A DNA stretch of 64,000 bases, taken from positions 404,584 through 468,583 of the forward strand of contig JAPZUD010000005.1 in assembly GCA_027533425.1 (NCBI GenBank), given 5' to 3'. The notes under the pieces were generated by a model, which saw nothing but the letters and a program-made list of their open reading frames with translations, was not told where the DNA came from and did not search any database. Shown one piece after another: positions 1 through 8,305 of this stretch. Positions within the stretch are counted from its first letter, which is position 1. Every line of letters starts with the position of its first letter. The translations under genes and the position numbers were made by a program. Origin of the DNA: Beijerinckiaceae bacterium. GTDB lineage: Bacteria > Pseudomonadota > Alphaproteobacteria > Rhizobiales > Beijerinckiaceae.

Positions 1-13
1 GGGATATTTCTGA
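1..13 (+). CDS. cysD: Sulfate adenylyltransferase small subunit, last three codons (partial)
   Basis: Only the last codons lie in the window. Bases 2-13 read Gly-Tyr-Phe-stop, and a Gly-Tyr-Phe end is typical of CysD proteins. The TGA shares its A with the ATG of cysN (TGATG), the usual coupled arrangement of the two ATP sulfurylase subunits. The call rests on this short tail plus the following gene. Confidence 0.7.
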
Positions 14-1617
14 TGCCTCCCGCCCTCCTTGCCGCTCGCCGGCCCGAACCGGATTTTCCGGAGGCCGGCGCCCTTCCGGACCCGGCCGGACGGAGCCTTC
101 TGCGTTTCATCACCTGCGGCTCCGTCGATGACGGCAAGTCGACGCTGCTCGGCCGCCTGCTCTGGGAAACCGGTGCGGTGTATGAGGACCAGGCCGACGC
201 GCTGGCGCGGGATTCGGAACGGTTCGGCACCGATGGCAAGAACCGTGACTACGCGTTGCTGGTCGATGGCCTTTCCGCCGAACGCGAGCAGGGCATCACC
301 ATCGATGTCGCCTACCGCTATTTCGCGACGCCGCGCCGCGCCTTCATCGCGGCGGATACGCCCGGCCATGAGCAATACACCCGCAACATGGCGACAGGTG
401 CCTCGACGGCCGATGCGGCGATCCTGCTGGTGGATGCCCGCAAAGGCGTGCTGCCACAAACGCGGCGGCATTCCTCCATCGTCTCGCTGGTGGGTGTGAA
501 GGATGTCATCCTTGCCATCAACAAGATGGATCTCGTCGGCTTCGACGAGGCCGTTTTCCGGCGGATCGAAAGCGAGTATCGCGCCCTTGCCGCCCGGCTC
601 GGCTTCCGCTCGATCCATGCCCTGCCGCTGGTCGCGCGGGATGGCGACACCCTCACCCGGCACTCCGGCCGCATGCCCTGGTATGGCGGTCCGACGCTTC
701 TCGACCTGTTGGAGACCCTCGAACCGGCGCTTCCGGTCGATGGCCGGTTCTACCTCCCGGTCCAATGGGTGAACCGCCCGAATGCCGATTTCCGCGGCTT
801 TTCCGGAACCGTCGCCAGCGGGCAGATCCGTGTCGGGGATCCGGTCACCATCCTGCCACAGGGCCGGGCGAGCCGGATCGCGGAGATCCTGACGCCGGAA
901 GGCGCCCGGGACGCGGCAAGAGGCGGCGATGCCGTGACGGTCACCCTCGCGGACGAGACCGATGTGGCGCGCGGCGACGTGATCACGGTCGGGCATCGGC
1001 CGGCGCATACAAGCGGAACCCTGACGGCGCGGCTGCTCGTTCTCGGCGAGCGTGTGCTCGCACCGGGTGACCGGCTGCTCGCCAAGCTCGGCATGGCGAC
1101 GGTTCCGGTTCGCTTCGAGACCCTGGCCCACGAACTCTCCGTGGAGGACCTCTCGCCCCAGCCGGCCCGGCATCTCGCGATGAACGGAATCGGCAAGGCC
1201 ATCCTCCGGCCCGAAGCCCCGCTCTTCGCCCTGCCCTACGACGAGTGCAAGATACTGGGCAGCTTCCTGCTGATCGATCCGACTACCCATGCCACCCTCG
1301 CCATGGGTATCATCGAGGCGGTGTCGAGCCGTTCCCGCGAGGCTTCGCCCCAACGTTCCGAGGACGCCCATCCCCGGCGGGCAAGGCTGCAGCCTTCACT
1401 CCGGCCGGAGCGGATCCGATCCGCGATCACGACCCTGCTCTTCGCCGTTGCCGGCTTCCTGCTGACCGGCACGCTGGCCGGAGCGCTGATCCTCGCGGCG
1501 CTCGACGGAATCGGGCGGCCGCTGCTCATTTCGCTGCAGGAGAGGTTCTGGCCCGTGGAAAAGAAGCCGGCCCTTTCCGGGGCTCCTGAGCCGGGCCTTG
1601 ATGGAGGCGGCATATGA
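13..1617 (+). CDS. cysN: Sulfate adenylyltransferase GTPase subunit with DUF2061-like membrane tail
   Basis: This is the GTP-hydrolysing subunit that works with CysD to make adenosine 5'-phosphosulfate from sulfate and ATP. The elongation-factor-type GTPase motifs are present: P-loop GSVDDGKST (residues 36-44), DTPGHEQY and NKMD. They are followed by EF-Tu-like beta-barrel domains up to about residue 437. The protein has 534 residues, longer than a plain CysN (about 475). The extra C-terminus is not an APS kinase (CysC) domain as in CysNC fusions. It is a basic linker and then a hydrophobic stretch (about residues 466-515) ending in LQERFWP, which matches the pattern of DUF2061 membrane domains (LTG..., ERxW). 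This suggests that the enzyme is membrane-tethered and that APS is reduced directly without APS kinase, which is inference. The start is fixed by the TGATG overlap with cysD. Confidence 0.93.
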   Translation: MPPALLAARRPEPDFPEAGALPDPAGRSLLRFITCGSVDDGKSTLLGRLLWETGAVYEDQADALARDSERFGTDGKNRDYALLVDGLSAEREQGITIDVAYRYFATPRRAFIAADTPGHEQYTRNMATGASTADAAILLVDARKGVLPQTRRHSSIVSLVGVKDVILAINKMDLVGFDEAVFRRIESEYRALAARLGFRSIHALPLVARDGDTLTRHSGRMPWYGGPTLLDLLETLEPALPVDGRFYLPVQWVNRPNADFRGFSGTVASGQIRVGDPVTILPQGRASRIAEILTPEGARDAARGGDAVTVTLADETDVARGDVITVGHRPAHTSGTLTARLLVLGERVLAPGDRLLAKLGMATVPVRFETLAHELSVEDLSPQPARHLAMNGIGKAILRPEAPLFALPYDECKILGSFLLIDPTTHATLAMGIIEAVSSRSREASPQRSEDAHPRRARLQPSLRPERIRSAITTLLFAVAGFLLTGTLAGALILAALDGIGRPLLISLQERFWPVEKKPALSGAPEPGLDGGGI

Positions 1618-1739
1618 ACCCACCACCCGTGCATCCAAACGAATGGATTTTCCGCCTCTTCCTGCTGGCGCTCACCCTGCTCTGGCTGCTCCTGCCATCC
1701 GCCCGGGCTTATGCTCTCACCGCGCAGGTCCTATCGTGA
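1614..1739 (+). CDS. 41-residue membrane ORF coupled between cysN and cysG
   Basis: A small ORF of 41 codons. Its ATG overlaps the cysN stop (ATGA, 1614-1617), and its TGA overlaps a GTG that suits the cysG start (GTGA, 1736-1739). The predicted product has a short polar N-terminus (MNPPPVHPNEW) and then a strongly hydrophobic segment rich in Leu (FRLFLLALTLLWLLL) ending in PSARAYA. It is either a single-pass membrane peptide or a cleavable signal sequence with almost nothing after it. It follows directly on the DUF2061-like tail of CysN, so it may be a membrane partner of that subunit or simply a leader that couples translation of cysG. No family is recognised. Support comes from the exact overlaps at both ends rather than from homology. 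Confidence 0.55.
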   Translation: MNPPPVHPNEWIFRLFLLALTLLWLLLPSARAYALTAQVLS

Positions 1740-3187
1740 TACCCCGCCGCGTCCCGACATCCCAACCGCCGGCGCGGATTGCGCCGCTTGCGACTCTGCC
1801 GGTCTTCCACAAGCTGCAAGGCCGTTTCGTGATCCTCGCCGGCCATTCGGACGGGGTGCGCTGGAAAGCCGAACTGCTTGCCGCATCGGGTGCGGAGGTG
1901 CGGCTCTTCGCGCCGCCCGGCGCCTTTGCCGAGCCGTTTGCCGAGGCGCGGATCCGCCTGCAGGACCGGTCCTGGCAGGAGGGTGACTTTGCCGGCGCAG
2001 CTTTGGCTGTCGGCGATTTCGATACGGATGATCATGCTGCTGCCTTCGCCGCTGCCGCCCGTAAGGCCGGCATCCCTGTCAACCTGATCGACCGCCCCGC
2101 TTTCTGCGATTTCCAGTTCGGTGCGATCGTCAACCGCTCGCCGCTGGTCATCTCGATATCGACGGACGGGGCAGCGCCTGTCTTCGGGCAGGCAATCCGG
2201 GCCCGGATCGAGGCCCTTTTTCCAGCCGGCATCGCCCACTGGGCCGCCGCCGCCCGCGACTGGCGGCGCTATGTCCAGGCCAGCCGGCCGGGCTATGCGC
2301 TGCGGCGGCTGTTCTGGGAACGCTTCACCGAGCGGGCTCTGGCCGAGCCGGAGCGACGCCCGGATGCTGGCGACCGCCGCGACCTTCTGCGGGCCTTCGC
2401 GCGAGACAGGCAGGCCCCGCCGGCGGGTCGGGTCAGCCTTGTTGGGGCGGGACCCGGCGATCCGGAACTGCTGACGCTGAAAGCGCTGCGCGCGCTTCAC
2501 TCCGCAGACATCATCCTGCATGATGATCTGGTCGCCTCGGAAATCCTGGATCTCTCCCGCCGGGAGGCAGAGCGGATCCGCGTCGGAAAGACCGGGCATG
2601 GCCCGTCCTGCCGCCAGAGAGATATCTGTAGCCTGATCGTCCGCGAGGCGCTGGCCGGCAAGCGTGTCGTCCGGCTCAAGGGTGGCGATCCGCTGATCTT
2701 TGGCAGGGCCACAGAAGAAATCGAGGCCTGCCGCGCCGCCGGCGTGACCGTCGATATCGTGCCCGGCATTTCCGCAGCACAGGGTGCGGCGGCGACGCTC
2801 GGTCTTTCGCTGACCGAGCGGAGGCAGGCGAGGCGCATCCAGTATGTGACGGGCCATGGCGAGGACGGCGCCTTGCCCGCCGACATCAACTGGGCGGCCC
2901 TTGCCGACCCGCTCGCCACGACGGTGATCTATATGCCGCGCCGTACGCTGGAGAGCTTCGTGCAGAACGCGCTCTCGGCAGGCCTTGATCCGGCCACGCC
3001 GGCCATCGCGGTGGTCAACGCCACCCGCAGCATGCAACGCCAGCAGCGAGCCCGGATCGACGCCCTGCCAGCCGCGTTGGGCGATTTGCCGGAAACCGGC
3101 CCGATGCTGGTGATGATCGGGGCTGTCCTGCGGGAGCCTGCCATGGCGTCAATGGAGATGAATTCCCTGCCGATTGCCGCTGAATAG
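1736..3187 (+). CDS. cysG: Siroheme synthase (uroporphyrinogen-III methyltransferase / precorrin-2 dehydrogenase)
   Basis: Makes siroheme, the prosthetic group of sulfite and nitrite reductases. The N-terminal part (about residues 20-220 from the GTG) is the precorrin-2 dehydrogenase/ferrochelatase module. It begins GRFVILAGHSDGVRWKAELL, with a divergent nucleotide-binding loop, and contains NLIDRPAFCDFQFGAIV. The C-terminal part is the SAM-dependent uroporphyrinogen-III methyltransferase, with VSLVGAGPGDPELLTLKA, VRLKGGDPLIFGR, VPGISAAQGAAA and YMPRRTLE. I chose GTG 1736 because it overlaps the stop of the preceding small ORF and gives 483 residues, close to the usual 457-480. The open frame extends back to 1598, but those codons overlap cysN and look non-coding. 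Context with cysDN points to assimilatory sulfate reduction. Confidence 0.93.
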   Translation: MIPRRVPTSQPPARIAPLATLPVFHKLQGRFVILAGHSDGVRWKAELLAASGAEVRLFAPPGAFAEPFAEARIRLQDRSWQEGDFAGAALAVGDFDTDDHAAAFAAAARKAGIPVNLIDRPAFCDFQFGAIVNRSPLVISISTDGAAPVFGQAIRARIEALFPAGIAHWAAAARDWRRYVQASRPGYALRRLFWERFTERALAEPERRPDAGDRRDLLRAFARDRQAPPAGRVSLVGAGPGDPELLTLKALRALHSADIILHDDLVASEILDLSRREAERIRVGKTGHGPSCRQRDICSLIVREALAGKRVVRLKGGDPLIFGRATEEIEACRAAGVTVDIVPGISAAQGAAATLGLSLTERRQARRIQYVTGHGEDGALPADINWAALADPLATTVIYMPRRTLESFVQNALSAGLDPATPAIAVVNATRSMQRQQRARIDALPAALGDLPETGPMLVMIGAVLREPAMASMEMNSLPIAAE

Positions 3188-3240
3188 GGAAATTTTCTTC
3201 TCATCGCCCGAATCATCAGACGCAAAAGAAAATCGTTCCC
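3187..3240. promoter_or_regulatory. AT-rich interrupted inverted repeat upstream of lrp-type gene
   Basis: The left arm is GGGAA (3187-3191) plus TTTTCTT (3193-3199). The right arm is AAGAAAA (3226-3232) plus TTCCC (3236-3240). The two halves are reverse complements with a 1/3-base bulge, about 33 bases before the lrp-type ATG. Lrp/AsnC proteins bind AT-rich, loosely palindromic sites and often autoregulate, so this is a candidate operator. It could instead be a stem following cysG. Confidence 0.4.
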
Positions 3241-3272
3241 TGATAGGATCGATCTCTCGGAGGGATTCCGCC

Positions 3273-3734
3273 ATGGACGCCATTGACCGCAAGATCCTCA
3301 CGGTGCTCCAGGAGGATTGCACTGTCAGCCTTGGCGAGCTTTCACATCGCGTCGGCCTGTCCCAGACGCCATGCTGGAAGCGCATCCAGCGGCTTGACGC
3401 CAGCGGCGTCATCATGCGCCGCGTCGCCCTCGTCTCTCCGGAGAAGATCGGTCTTGGACTGACGGTCTTCGTCCAGATCGAAACAGGCGACCATTCCGGA
3501 CCATGGTTGCAGAATTTTGCCCGAACGGTCTCGTCGATGCCCGAGGTGATGGATATCTACCGGATGGCCGGGGATGTCGATTACATGCTGCGCGTCGTGG
3601 TCCGCGACATGGCGGAGTTCGACGCCTTCTACAAGCGCCTGATCGAGGTGATCCCGCTCAAGAACGTCACCTCGCGCTTCGCAATGGAACGCGTGAAATC
3701 CACCACCAGCTACCGGGTGCCGGAGCTGGCCTGA
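3273..3734 (+). CDS. Lrp/AsnC family transcriptional regulator
   Basis: A 153-residue protein of the usual Lrp/AsnC length. The N-terminal helix-turn-helix is intact (MDAIDRKILTVLQEDC, then SQTPCWKRIQRLDASGVI). The C-terminal RAM/ActR ligand-binding fold includes YRMAGDVDYMLRVVVRDM and the family-typical IPLKNVTSRFAMERVKSTT. The chosen ATG has GGAGGG (3259-3264) about eight bases upstream. The open frame extends further upstream without such a site. The gene faces ilvD and follows cysG, so branched-chain amino acid or sulfur metabolism genes are possible targets, but the sequence does not decide this. An AT-rich inverted repeat precedes it. Confidence 0.93.
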   Translation: MDAIDRKILTVLQEDCTVSLGELSHRVGLSQTPCWKRIQRLDASGVIMRRVALVSPEKIGLGLTVFVQIETGDHSGPWLQNFARTVSSMPEVMDIYRMAGDVDYMLRVVVRDMAEFDAFYKRLIEVIPLKNVTSRFAMERVKSTTSYRVPELA

Positions 3735-3735
3735 T

Positions 3736-3762
3736 CCGGGGCGCAGGATGGCCACGCCCCGG
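3736..3762. terminator. GC-rich hairpin between convergent lrp-type gene and ilvD
   Basis: Perfect 8-base arms CCGGGGCG (3736-3743) and CGCCCCGG (3755-3762) enclose an 11-base loop, just after the lrp-type stop and before the ilvD stop. There is no T-tract on either strand, so it may be a stability hairpin or a bidirectional terminator of the T-poor kind. Confidence 0.45.
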
Positions 3763-3771
3763 CTTGCGTGA

Positions 3772-5607
3772 TCAATCCGGCAGGATGCGGACGGCGCCCG
3801 TATCTGCGCTCGACGCGAACAAGGCATAGGCCTTCAGCGCGGTGGTCACGTTGCGCTTGCGCGGCTTGGCCGGCTTCCAGCCGAGCCTGTCCTGCTCGGC
3901 ACGACGGGCAGCAAGGTCAGCATCACTCACCTTGAGGTGGATCGACCGGTTCGGGATGTCGATCTCGATGATGTCACCATCGCGCACCAGCCCGATCGTG
4001 CCGCCCGACGCTGCCTCCGGCGAGACATGGCCAATGGAAAGCCCCGAGGTGCCGCCGGAGAAGCGGCCATCCGTGACGAGGGCGCAGGAGGTGCCGAGCT
4101 TCTTCGACTTGATGTAGCTGGTGGGATAGAGCATTTCCTGCATGCCCGGGCCGCCCTTCGGCCCCTCGTAGCGGATCAGCACGACATCACCGGCGACAAC
4201 ACCGCCATTGAGGATGCCGTCGATCGCCGAATCCTGGCTCTCGAAGATCCGGGCGCGGCCCGAGAAGACCAGCACTGACGGATCGACGCCGGCGGTCTTC
4301 ACGATGCAGCCCTTTTCGGCCAGGTTGCCGTACAGCACAGCGAGGCCACCATCCTTCGAGAAGGCATGACTGGCCTTGCGGATGACGCCCTTCTCGCGAT
4401 CGGTATCGAGTTCCTTCCAGCGGGCCGACTGGCTGAAGGCGGTCTGGGACGGCACGCCGCCCGGCGCGGCCTTGAAGAAGGTGGCCACGGATTCCGAATT
4501 CGACTGGGTGATATCCCAGCGAGCGAGGGCGGCGGAGAGGCTCTCGGCATGGACGGTCCCGCATTCGCCATGCAGCAGGCCGGCCCGGAGCAATTCACCG
4601 AGAATGCTCATGATGCCGCCGGCGCGGTGCACATCCTCGATGTGGACATCGCCAACCGCCGGAGCCACCTTGCAGAGCACCGGCACTTTCCGCGAGAGGC
4701 GGTCAATATCCTTCATCGTGAAATCGAGCCCGGCTTCATGGGCTGCGGCCAGCAGGTGCAGCACCGTGTTGGTCGAGCCACCCATGGCGATATCGAGCGT
4801 CATCGCATTCTCGAAGGCCTTGAATGTCGCGATATTGCGCGGCAGCACGCTCTCGTCATTCTGCTCGTAATAGCGGCGGGCGAGGTCGACAATCAGGTGC
4901 CCGGCCTCGACGAAGAGGCGGCGGCGATCGGCATGGGTAGCGAGGACAGTGCCATTGCCCGGCAGGGCAAGGCCGAGCGCCTCGGTCAGGCAGTTCATCG
5001 AATTGGCCGTGAACATCCCCGAGCAGGAGCCACAGGTCGGGCAGGCTGATTGCTCGACTTTCTGCACTTCCTCGTCGGTGTAGCTTTCATCCGCTGCCCA
5101 GACCATGGCATCGACAAGATCGACCGCCTTTTCCTTGCCCTTGACGGTGACCTTGCCGGCCTCCATCGGCCCACCCGAGACGAAGACCACCGGAATATTG
5201 AGGCGCAGGGCCGCCATCAGCATGCCGGGCGTGATCTTGTCGCAATTCGAGATGCAGACCAGCGCATCGGCGCAATGGGCATTGACCATGTATTCGATGC
5301 TGTCGGCGATGATCTCGCGCGAGGGCAGCGAATAGAGCATCCCGTCATGACCCATGGCGATGCCGTCATCGACGGCGATCGTGTTGAATTCCTTCGCCAC
5401 GCCGCCGGCCGCCTCGATCTCGCGCGCCACCAGCTGCCCGAGCGGATGGAGATGGACATGCCCCGGCACGAATTGCGTGAAGGAATTGGCAACGGCAATG
5501 ATCGGCTTGCCGAAATCGCCGTCCTTCATGCCGGTGGCGCGCCAGAGGCCGCGGGCACCGGCCATGTTGCGGCCATGAGTGGTCGTACGCGAACGATATG
5601 CGGGCAT
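3772..5607 (-). CDS. ilvD: Dihydroxy-acid dehydratase
   Basis: Catalyses the third step of valine and isoleucine synthesis, dehydrating 2,3-dihydroxy-3-methyl acids to 2-oxo acids with an Fe-S cluster and Mg. At 611 residues it has the length of the E. coli-type enzyme. Cluster-region motifs are visible: [15 protein letters not shown] near the N-terminus and [18 protein letters not shown] in the middle. The C-terminal signature [23 protein letters not shown] is split around residue 500. The start follows AAGGA in the leader. It stands alone on the minus strand and is convergent with the Lrp/AsnC gene. The 160 bases upstream show no clear attenuator peptide. Confidence 0.97.
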   Translation of the reverse strand: MPAYRSRTTTHGRNMAGARGLWRATGMKDGDFGKPIIAVANSFTQFVPGHVHLHPLGQLVAREIEAAGGVAKEFNTIAVDDGIAMGHDGMLYSLPSREIIADSIEYMVNAHCADALVCISNCDKITPGMLMAALRLNIPVVFVSGGPMEAGKVTVKGKEKAVDLVDAMVWAADESYTDEEVQKVEQSACPTCGSCSGMFTANSMNCLTEALGLALPGNGTVLATHADRRRLFVEAGHLIVDLARRYYEQNDESVLPRNIATFKAFENAMTLDIAMGGSTNTVLHLLAAAHEAGLDFTMKDIDRLSRKVPVLCKVAPAVGDVHIEDVHRAGGIMSILGELLRAGLLHGECGTVHAESLSAALARWDITQSNSESVATFFKAAPGGVPSQTAFSQSARWKELDTDREKGVIRKASHAFSKDGGLAVLYGNLAEKGCIVKTAGVDPSVLVFSGRARIFESQDSAIDGILNGGVVAGDVVLIRYEGPKGGPGMQEMLYPTSYIKSKKLGTSCALVTDGRFSGGTSGLSIGHVSPEAASGGTIGLVRDGDIIEIDIPNRSIHLKVSDADLAARRAEQDRLGWKPAKPRKRNVTTALKAYALFASSADTGAVRILPD

Positions 5608-5768
5608 GGGGTTTCCTTCGTTAAGCAGGGCTTCGGGGCCGCCGGTCTTGTCCCACCCGCTTTAGGTGAAAAGCGGCCATCGGGCAATCTGGCGATCGTT
5701 GCGCGGCTGCCCGAATCCCGCTACCCGGCCATCATTCACGACTTTGTTTTTGATTGGAGATTTTCAGA

Positions 5769-6116
5769 ATGACGTCCCGACCGCCGATCTATCTCTTTTC
5801 CTATGGCACGCTGCAGATGCCCCAGGTCCAGATCAGCCAGTTCGGCCGCCTGCTTGCCGGCAAACCCGATATTCTGCCGGGTTACCGCAAGGCGATGGTC
5901 GAGATTTCCGATCCGTCGGTGATCGCTGCAAGCGGCGAGCGCTTCCACCCCATCCTCCTGCGCACAGGCCTCGAACTGGACGAAGTCAACGGCACGGTTT
6001 TCGAGATCACGGCCGAGGAACTTGCCGCCGCCGACGCCTACGAAGTGTCGGATTACCGGCGGGTTGCCCTTCGACTGCGTTCCGGCCTTGAAGCCTGGGT
6101 CTATGTGAAGGCCTGA
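5769..6116 (+). CDS. Gamma-glutamylcyclotransferase-fold (AIG2-like) protein
   Basis: A 115-residue protein with the AIG2/GGCT fold markers: an N-terminal nucleotide of the family's YGTL motif (FSYGTLQMP), GYRKAMV, VNGTVFEITAEEL, and a DAYE segment holding the usual catalytic glutamate. Family members convert gamma-glutamyl amines or peptides to 5-oxoproline, but substrates vary widely and cannot be read from the sequence. The ATG at 5769 is preceded by GGAGA at good spacing. An in-frame TTG at 5754 is less likely because it overlaps that site. The gene is divergent from ilvD. Confidence 0.85.
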   Translation: MTSRPPIYLFSYGTLQMPQVQISQFGRLLAGKPDILPGYRKAMVEISDPSVIAASGERFHPILLRTGLELDEVNGTVFEITAEELAAADAYEVSDYRRVALRLRSGLEAWVYVKA

Positions 6117-6133
6117 CCGATCAGGCTGCTTTT
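6111..6133 (+). terminator. Rho-independent terminator overlapping the GGCT-like stop codon
   Basis: GCCTGA (6111-6116) and TCAGGC (6121-6126) form a stem with a 4-base loop, followed by a short T-run (6130-6133). The stop codon lies within the left arm. The structure ends two bases before the convergent mutB stop. Confidence 0.6.
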
Positions 6134-6134
6134 G

Positions 6135-8294
6135 TCAGGCCACCTTGGGCTGGGCGAAGCCAAGCTTGCGGTTGAGCCCATCGAGCAGCTTCTCGGCGGC
6201 ATCGGCAATGACCGTGCCCGGCGGGAAGATCGCCGCCGCACCGGCATCGAGCAGGGCCTGGAAATCCTGAGGCGGGATCACCCCGCCGACAACGATCATG
6301 ATGTCGGGGCGACCGGCCTTTTCCAGCGCGGCCTTCAGCGCCGGAACGAGCGTGAGGTGCCCGGCGGCCAGCGACGAGACGCCGATGATGTGCACATCAC
6401 CCTGCACGGCCTGCGCCGCCGCCTCCTCGGGCGTGGCGAACAGCGCTCCGATCTCGACATCGAAGCCGAGATCGGCAAAGGCCGAGGCAATCACTTTCTG
6501 GCCTCGGTCATGGCCATCCTGCCCCATCTTCGCGACGAGGATCTTCGGCCGGCGGCCATCATTCTCGGCGAAGGCGCGGGTCATGCCCAAGACACGCTGG
6601 ACGGCGGCGTTTTTCTCGCCAACAGCTTCACGGTAAACGCCGGAAATCGCCTTGACCTCGGCGCGGTGGCGCGAGAAGGCGCGCTCGAGCGCCAGGCTGA
6701 TCTCGCCGACCGTCGCCTTGGCGCGGGCGGCTGCCACAGCCAGGGCGAGGAGATTGCCGGTCTTGCTGCGCGCCGCGTGTTCGAGATCAGCCAGCCGTGC
6801 CCGGACATCCTCCGCATTGCGTTCGGCGCGGAGCCTGTCGAGCTTGGCGATCTGCTGCGCGCGGACCGCCGCATTATCCACCTTGAGCACGTCGATCGGC
6901 TTTTCATCGGCGAGGATATACCGGTTGACGCCTATGATCGTCTGCTCGCCGGAATCGATCCGGCCCTGCGTGCGGGCGGCGGCTTCCTCGATGCGGAGCT
7001 TGGGGATGCCGGCCTCGATGGCCTTCGCCATGCCGCCGAGTTTCTCCACTTCCTGGATATGGCCCCAGGCGCGGGTGGCGAGATCCTGCGTCAGCTTCTC
7101 GACCATGCGCGAGCCGCCCCAGGGATCGATCAGGCGATTGGTGCCGGCTTCCTGCTGGATCAGCAACTGCGTGTTCCGGGCGATGCGGGCGGAGAAATCC
7201 GTCGGCAGGGCCAGCGCCTCGTCAAGCGCGTTGGTATGCAGCGATTGCGTGTGCCCCTGCGTGGCGGCCATCGCCTCGATGCAGGTGCGGATCGCGTTGT
7301 TGAACACGTCCTGCGCGGTGAGGCTCCAGCCGGAGGTCTGGCAATGGGTGCGGAGCGGCAGGGATTTCGGCGATTTCGGATCGAAGCCCTTGACCAGCTT
7401 CGACCAGAGCAGGCGCGCGGCGCGCAGCTTGGCCACTTCCATGAAGAAGTTCATGCCGATCGCCCAGAAGAAGGACAAGCGCGGCGCGAAGGCATCAACA
7501 TCAAGGCCAGCCGCTCGGCCAGTGCGGATATACTCGATCCCGTCCGCCAGCGTGTAGGCCAGTTCGAGATCCTGCGTCGCCCCGGCCTCCTGCATGTGGT
7601 AGCCCGAAATCGAAATCGAATTGAATTTCGGCATATGCTCTGCCGTGTAGGCGAAAATGTCCGAGATGATCCGCAGCGATCCCTCCGGGGGGTAGATATA
7701 GGTATTGCGGACCATGAACTCCTTGAGGATATCGTTCTGGATGGTCCCGGAGAGTTTAGCCGGCGCAACGCCCTGCTCTTCGGCCGCCACGATGAACAAG
7801 GCCAGAACCGGCAGCACGGCTCCATTCATCGTCATGGAGACAGACATCTGGTCAAGCGGAATGCCGTCAAACAGCGTTCGCATATCGTAGATCGAGTCGA
7901 TCGCCACGCCAGCCATGCCGACATCACCCGCAACGCGCGGATGGTCGGAATCGTAGCCGCGATGGGTGGCCAGGTCGAACGCGACCGAGAGCCCCTTCTG
8001 CCCGGCGGCAAGGTTACGCCGGTAGAAGGCGTTCGAATCCTCCGCCGTGGAGAAACCGGCATATTGGCGGATCGTCCAGGGCTGGTTGACATACATGGTC
8101 GGATAAGGCCCCCGCACGAAGGGCGGCAGGCCGGGATGCGTATCGAGGAAGTCGATCCCTGCAAGATCCGCCTCGGTGGTCAGGGCCGGGATGGCAATGC
8201 CTTCGGGCGTGAGCCAGGGCTCGACGGAGACTGCCGGGACCGGCTGGTCCGGGCGACGGAAGGACAGGGAGGTGAAATCGGGCAGGCGGCTCAT
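6135..8294 (-). CDS. mutB: Methylmalonyl-CoA mutase, large (catalytic) subunit
   Basis: Adenosylcobalamin-dependent isomerase converting (R)-methylmalonyl-CoA to succinyl-CoA. The 719-residue protein has the N-terminal CoA-binding barrel, with family signatures [20 protein letters not shown] and [11 protein letters not shown]. Its C-terminal B12-binding domain carries the complete DxHxxG motif in [11 protein letters not shown] and a GVSSLAAGH segment. A Shine-Dalgarno-like GAGGGAG precedes the ATG. It lies 11 bases after mutA and is the last gene of the propionyl-CoA cluster. No epimerase gene is nearby, so that activity must be encoded elsewhere. Confidence 0.97.
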   Translation of the reverse strand: MSRLPDFTSLSFRRPDQPVPAVSVEPWLTPEGIAIPALTTEADLAGIDFLDTHPGLPPFVRGPYPTMYVNQPWTIRQYAGFSTAEDSNAFYRRNLAAGQKGLSVAFDLATHRGYDSDHPRVAGDVGMAGVAIDSIYDMRTLFDGIPLDQMSVSMTMNGAVLPVLALFIVAAEEQGVAPAKLSGTIQNDILKEFMVRNTYIYPPEGSLRIISDIFAYTAEHMPKFNSISISGYHMQEAGATQDLELAYTLADGIEYIRTGRAAGLDVDAFAPRLSFFWAIGMNFFMEVAKLRAARLLWSKLVKGFDPKSPKSLPLRTHCQTSGWSLTAQDVFNNAIRTCIEAMAATQGHTQSLHTNALDEALALPTDFSARIARNTQLLIQQEAGTNRLIDPWGGSRMVEKLTQDLATRAWGHIQEVEKLGGMAKAIEAGIPKLRIEEAAARTQGRIDSGEQTIIGVNRYILADEKPIDVLKVDNAAVRAQQIAKLDRLRAERNAEDVRARLADLEHAARSKTGNLLALAVAAARAKATVGEISLALERAFSRHRAEVKAISGVYREAVGEKNAAVQRVLGMTRAFAENDGRRPKILVAKMGQDGHDRGQKVIASAFADLGFDVEIGALFATPEEAAAQAVQGDVHIIGVSSLAAGHLTLVPALKAALEKAGRPDIMIVVGGVIPPQDFQALLDAGAAAIFPPGTVIADAAEKLLDGLNRKLGFAQPKVA

Positions 8295-8305
8295 GGGTTT
8301 CTCCC

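Noticed and set aside
1..3187. CysNC fusion with APS kinase
   Set aside because: The extension after CysN has no P-loop kinase motif. It is a short membrane-type segment.
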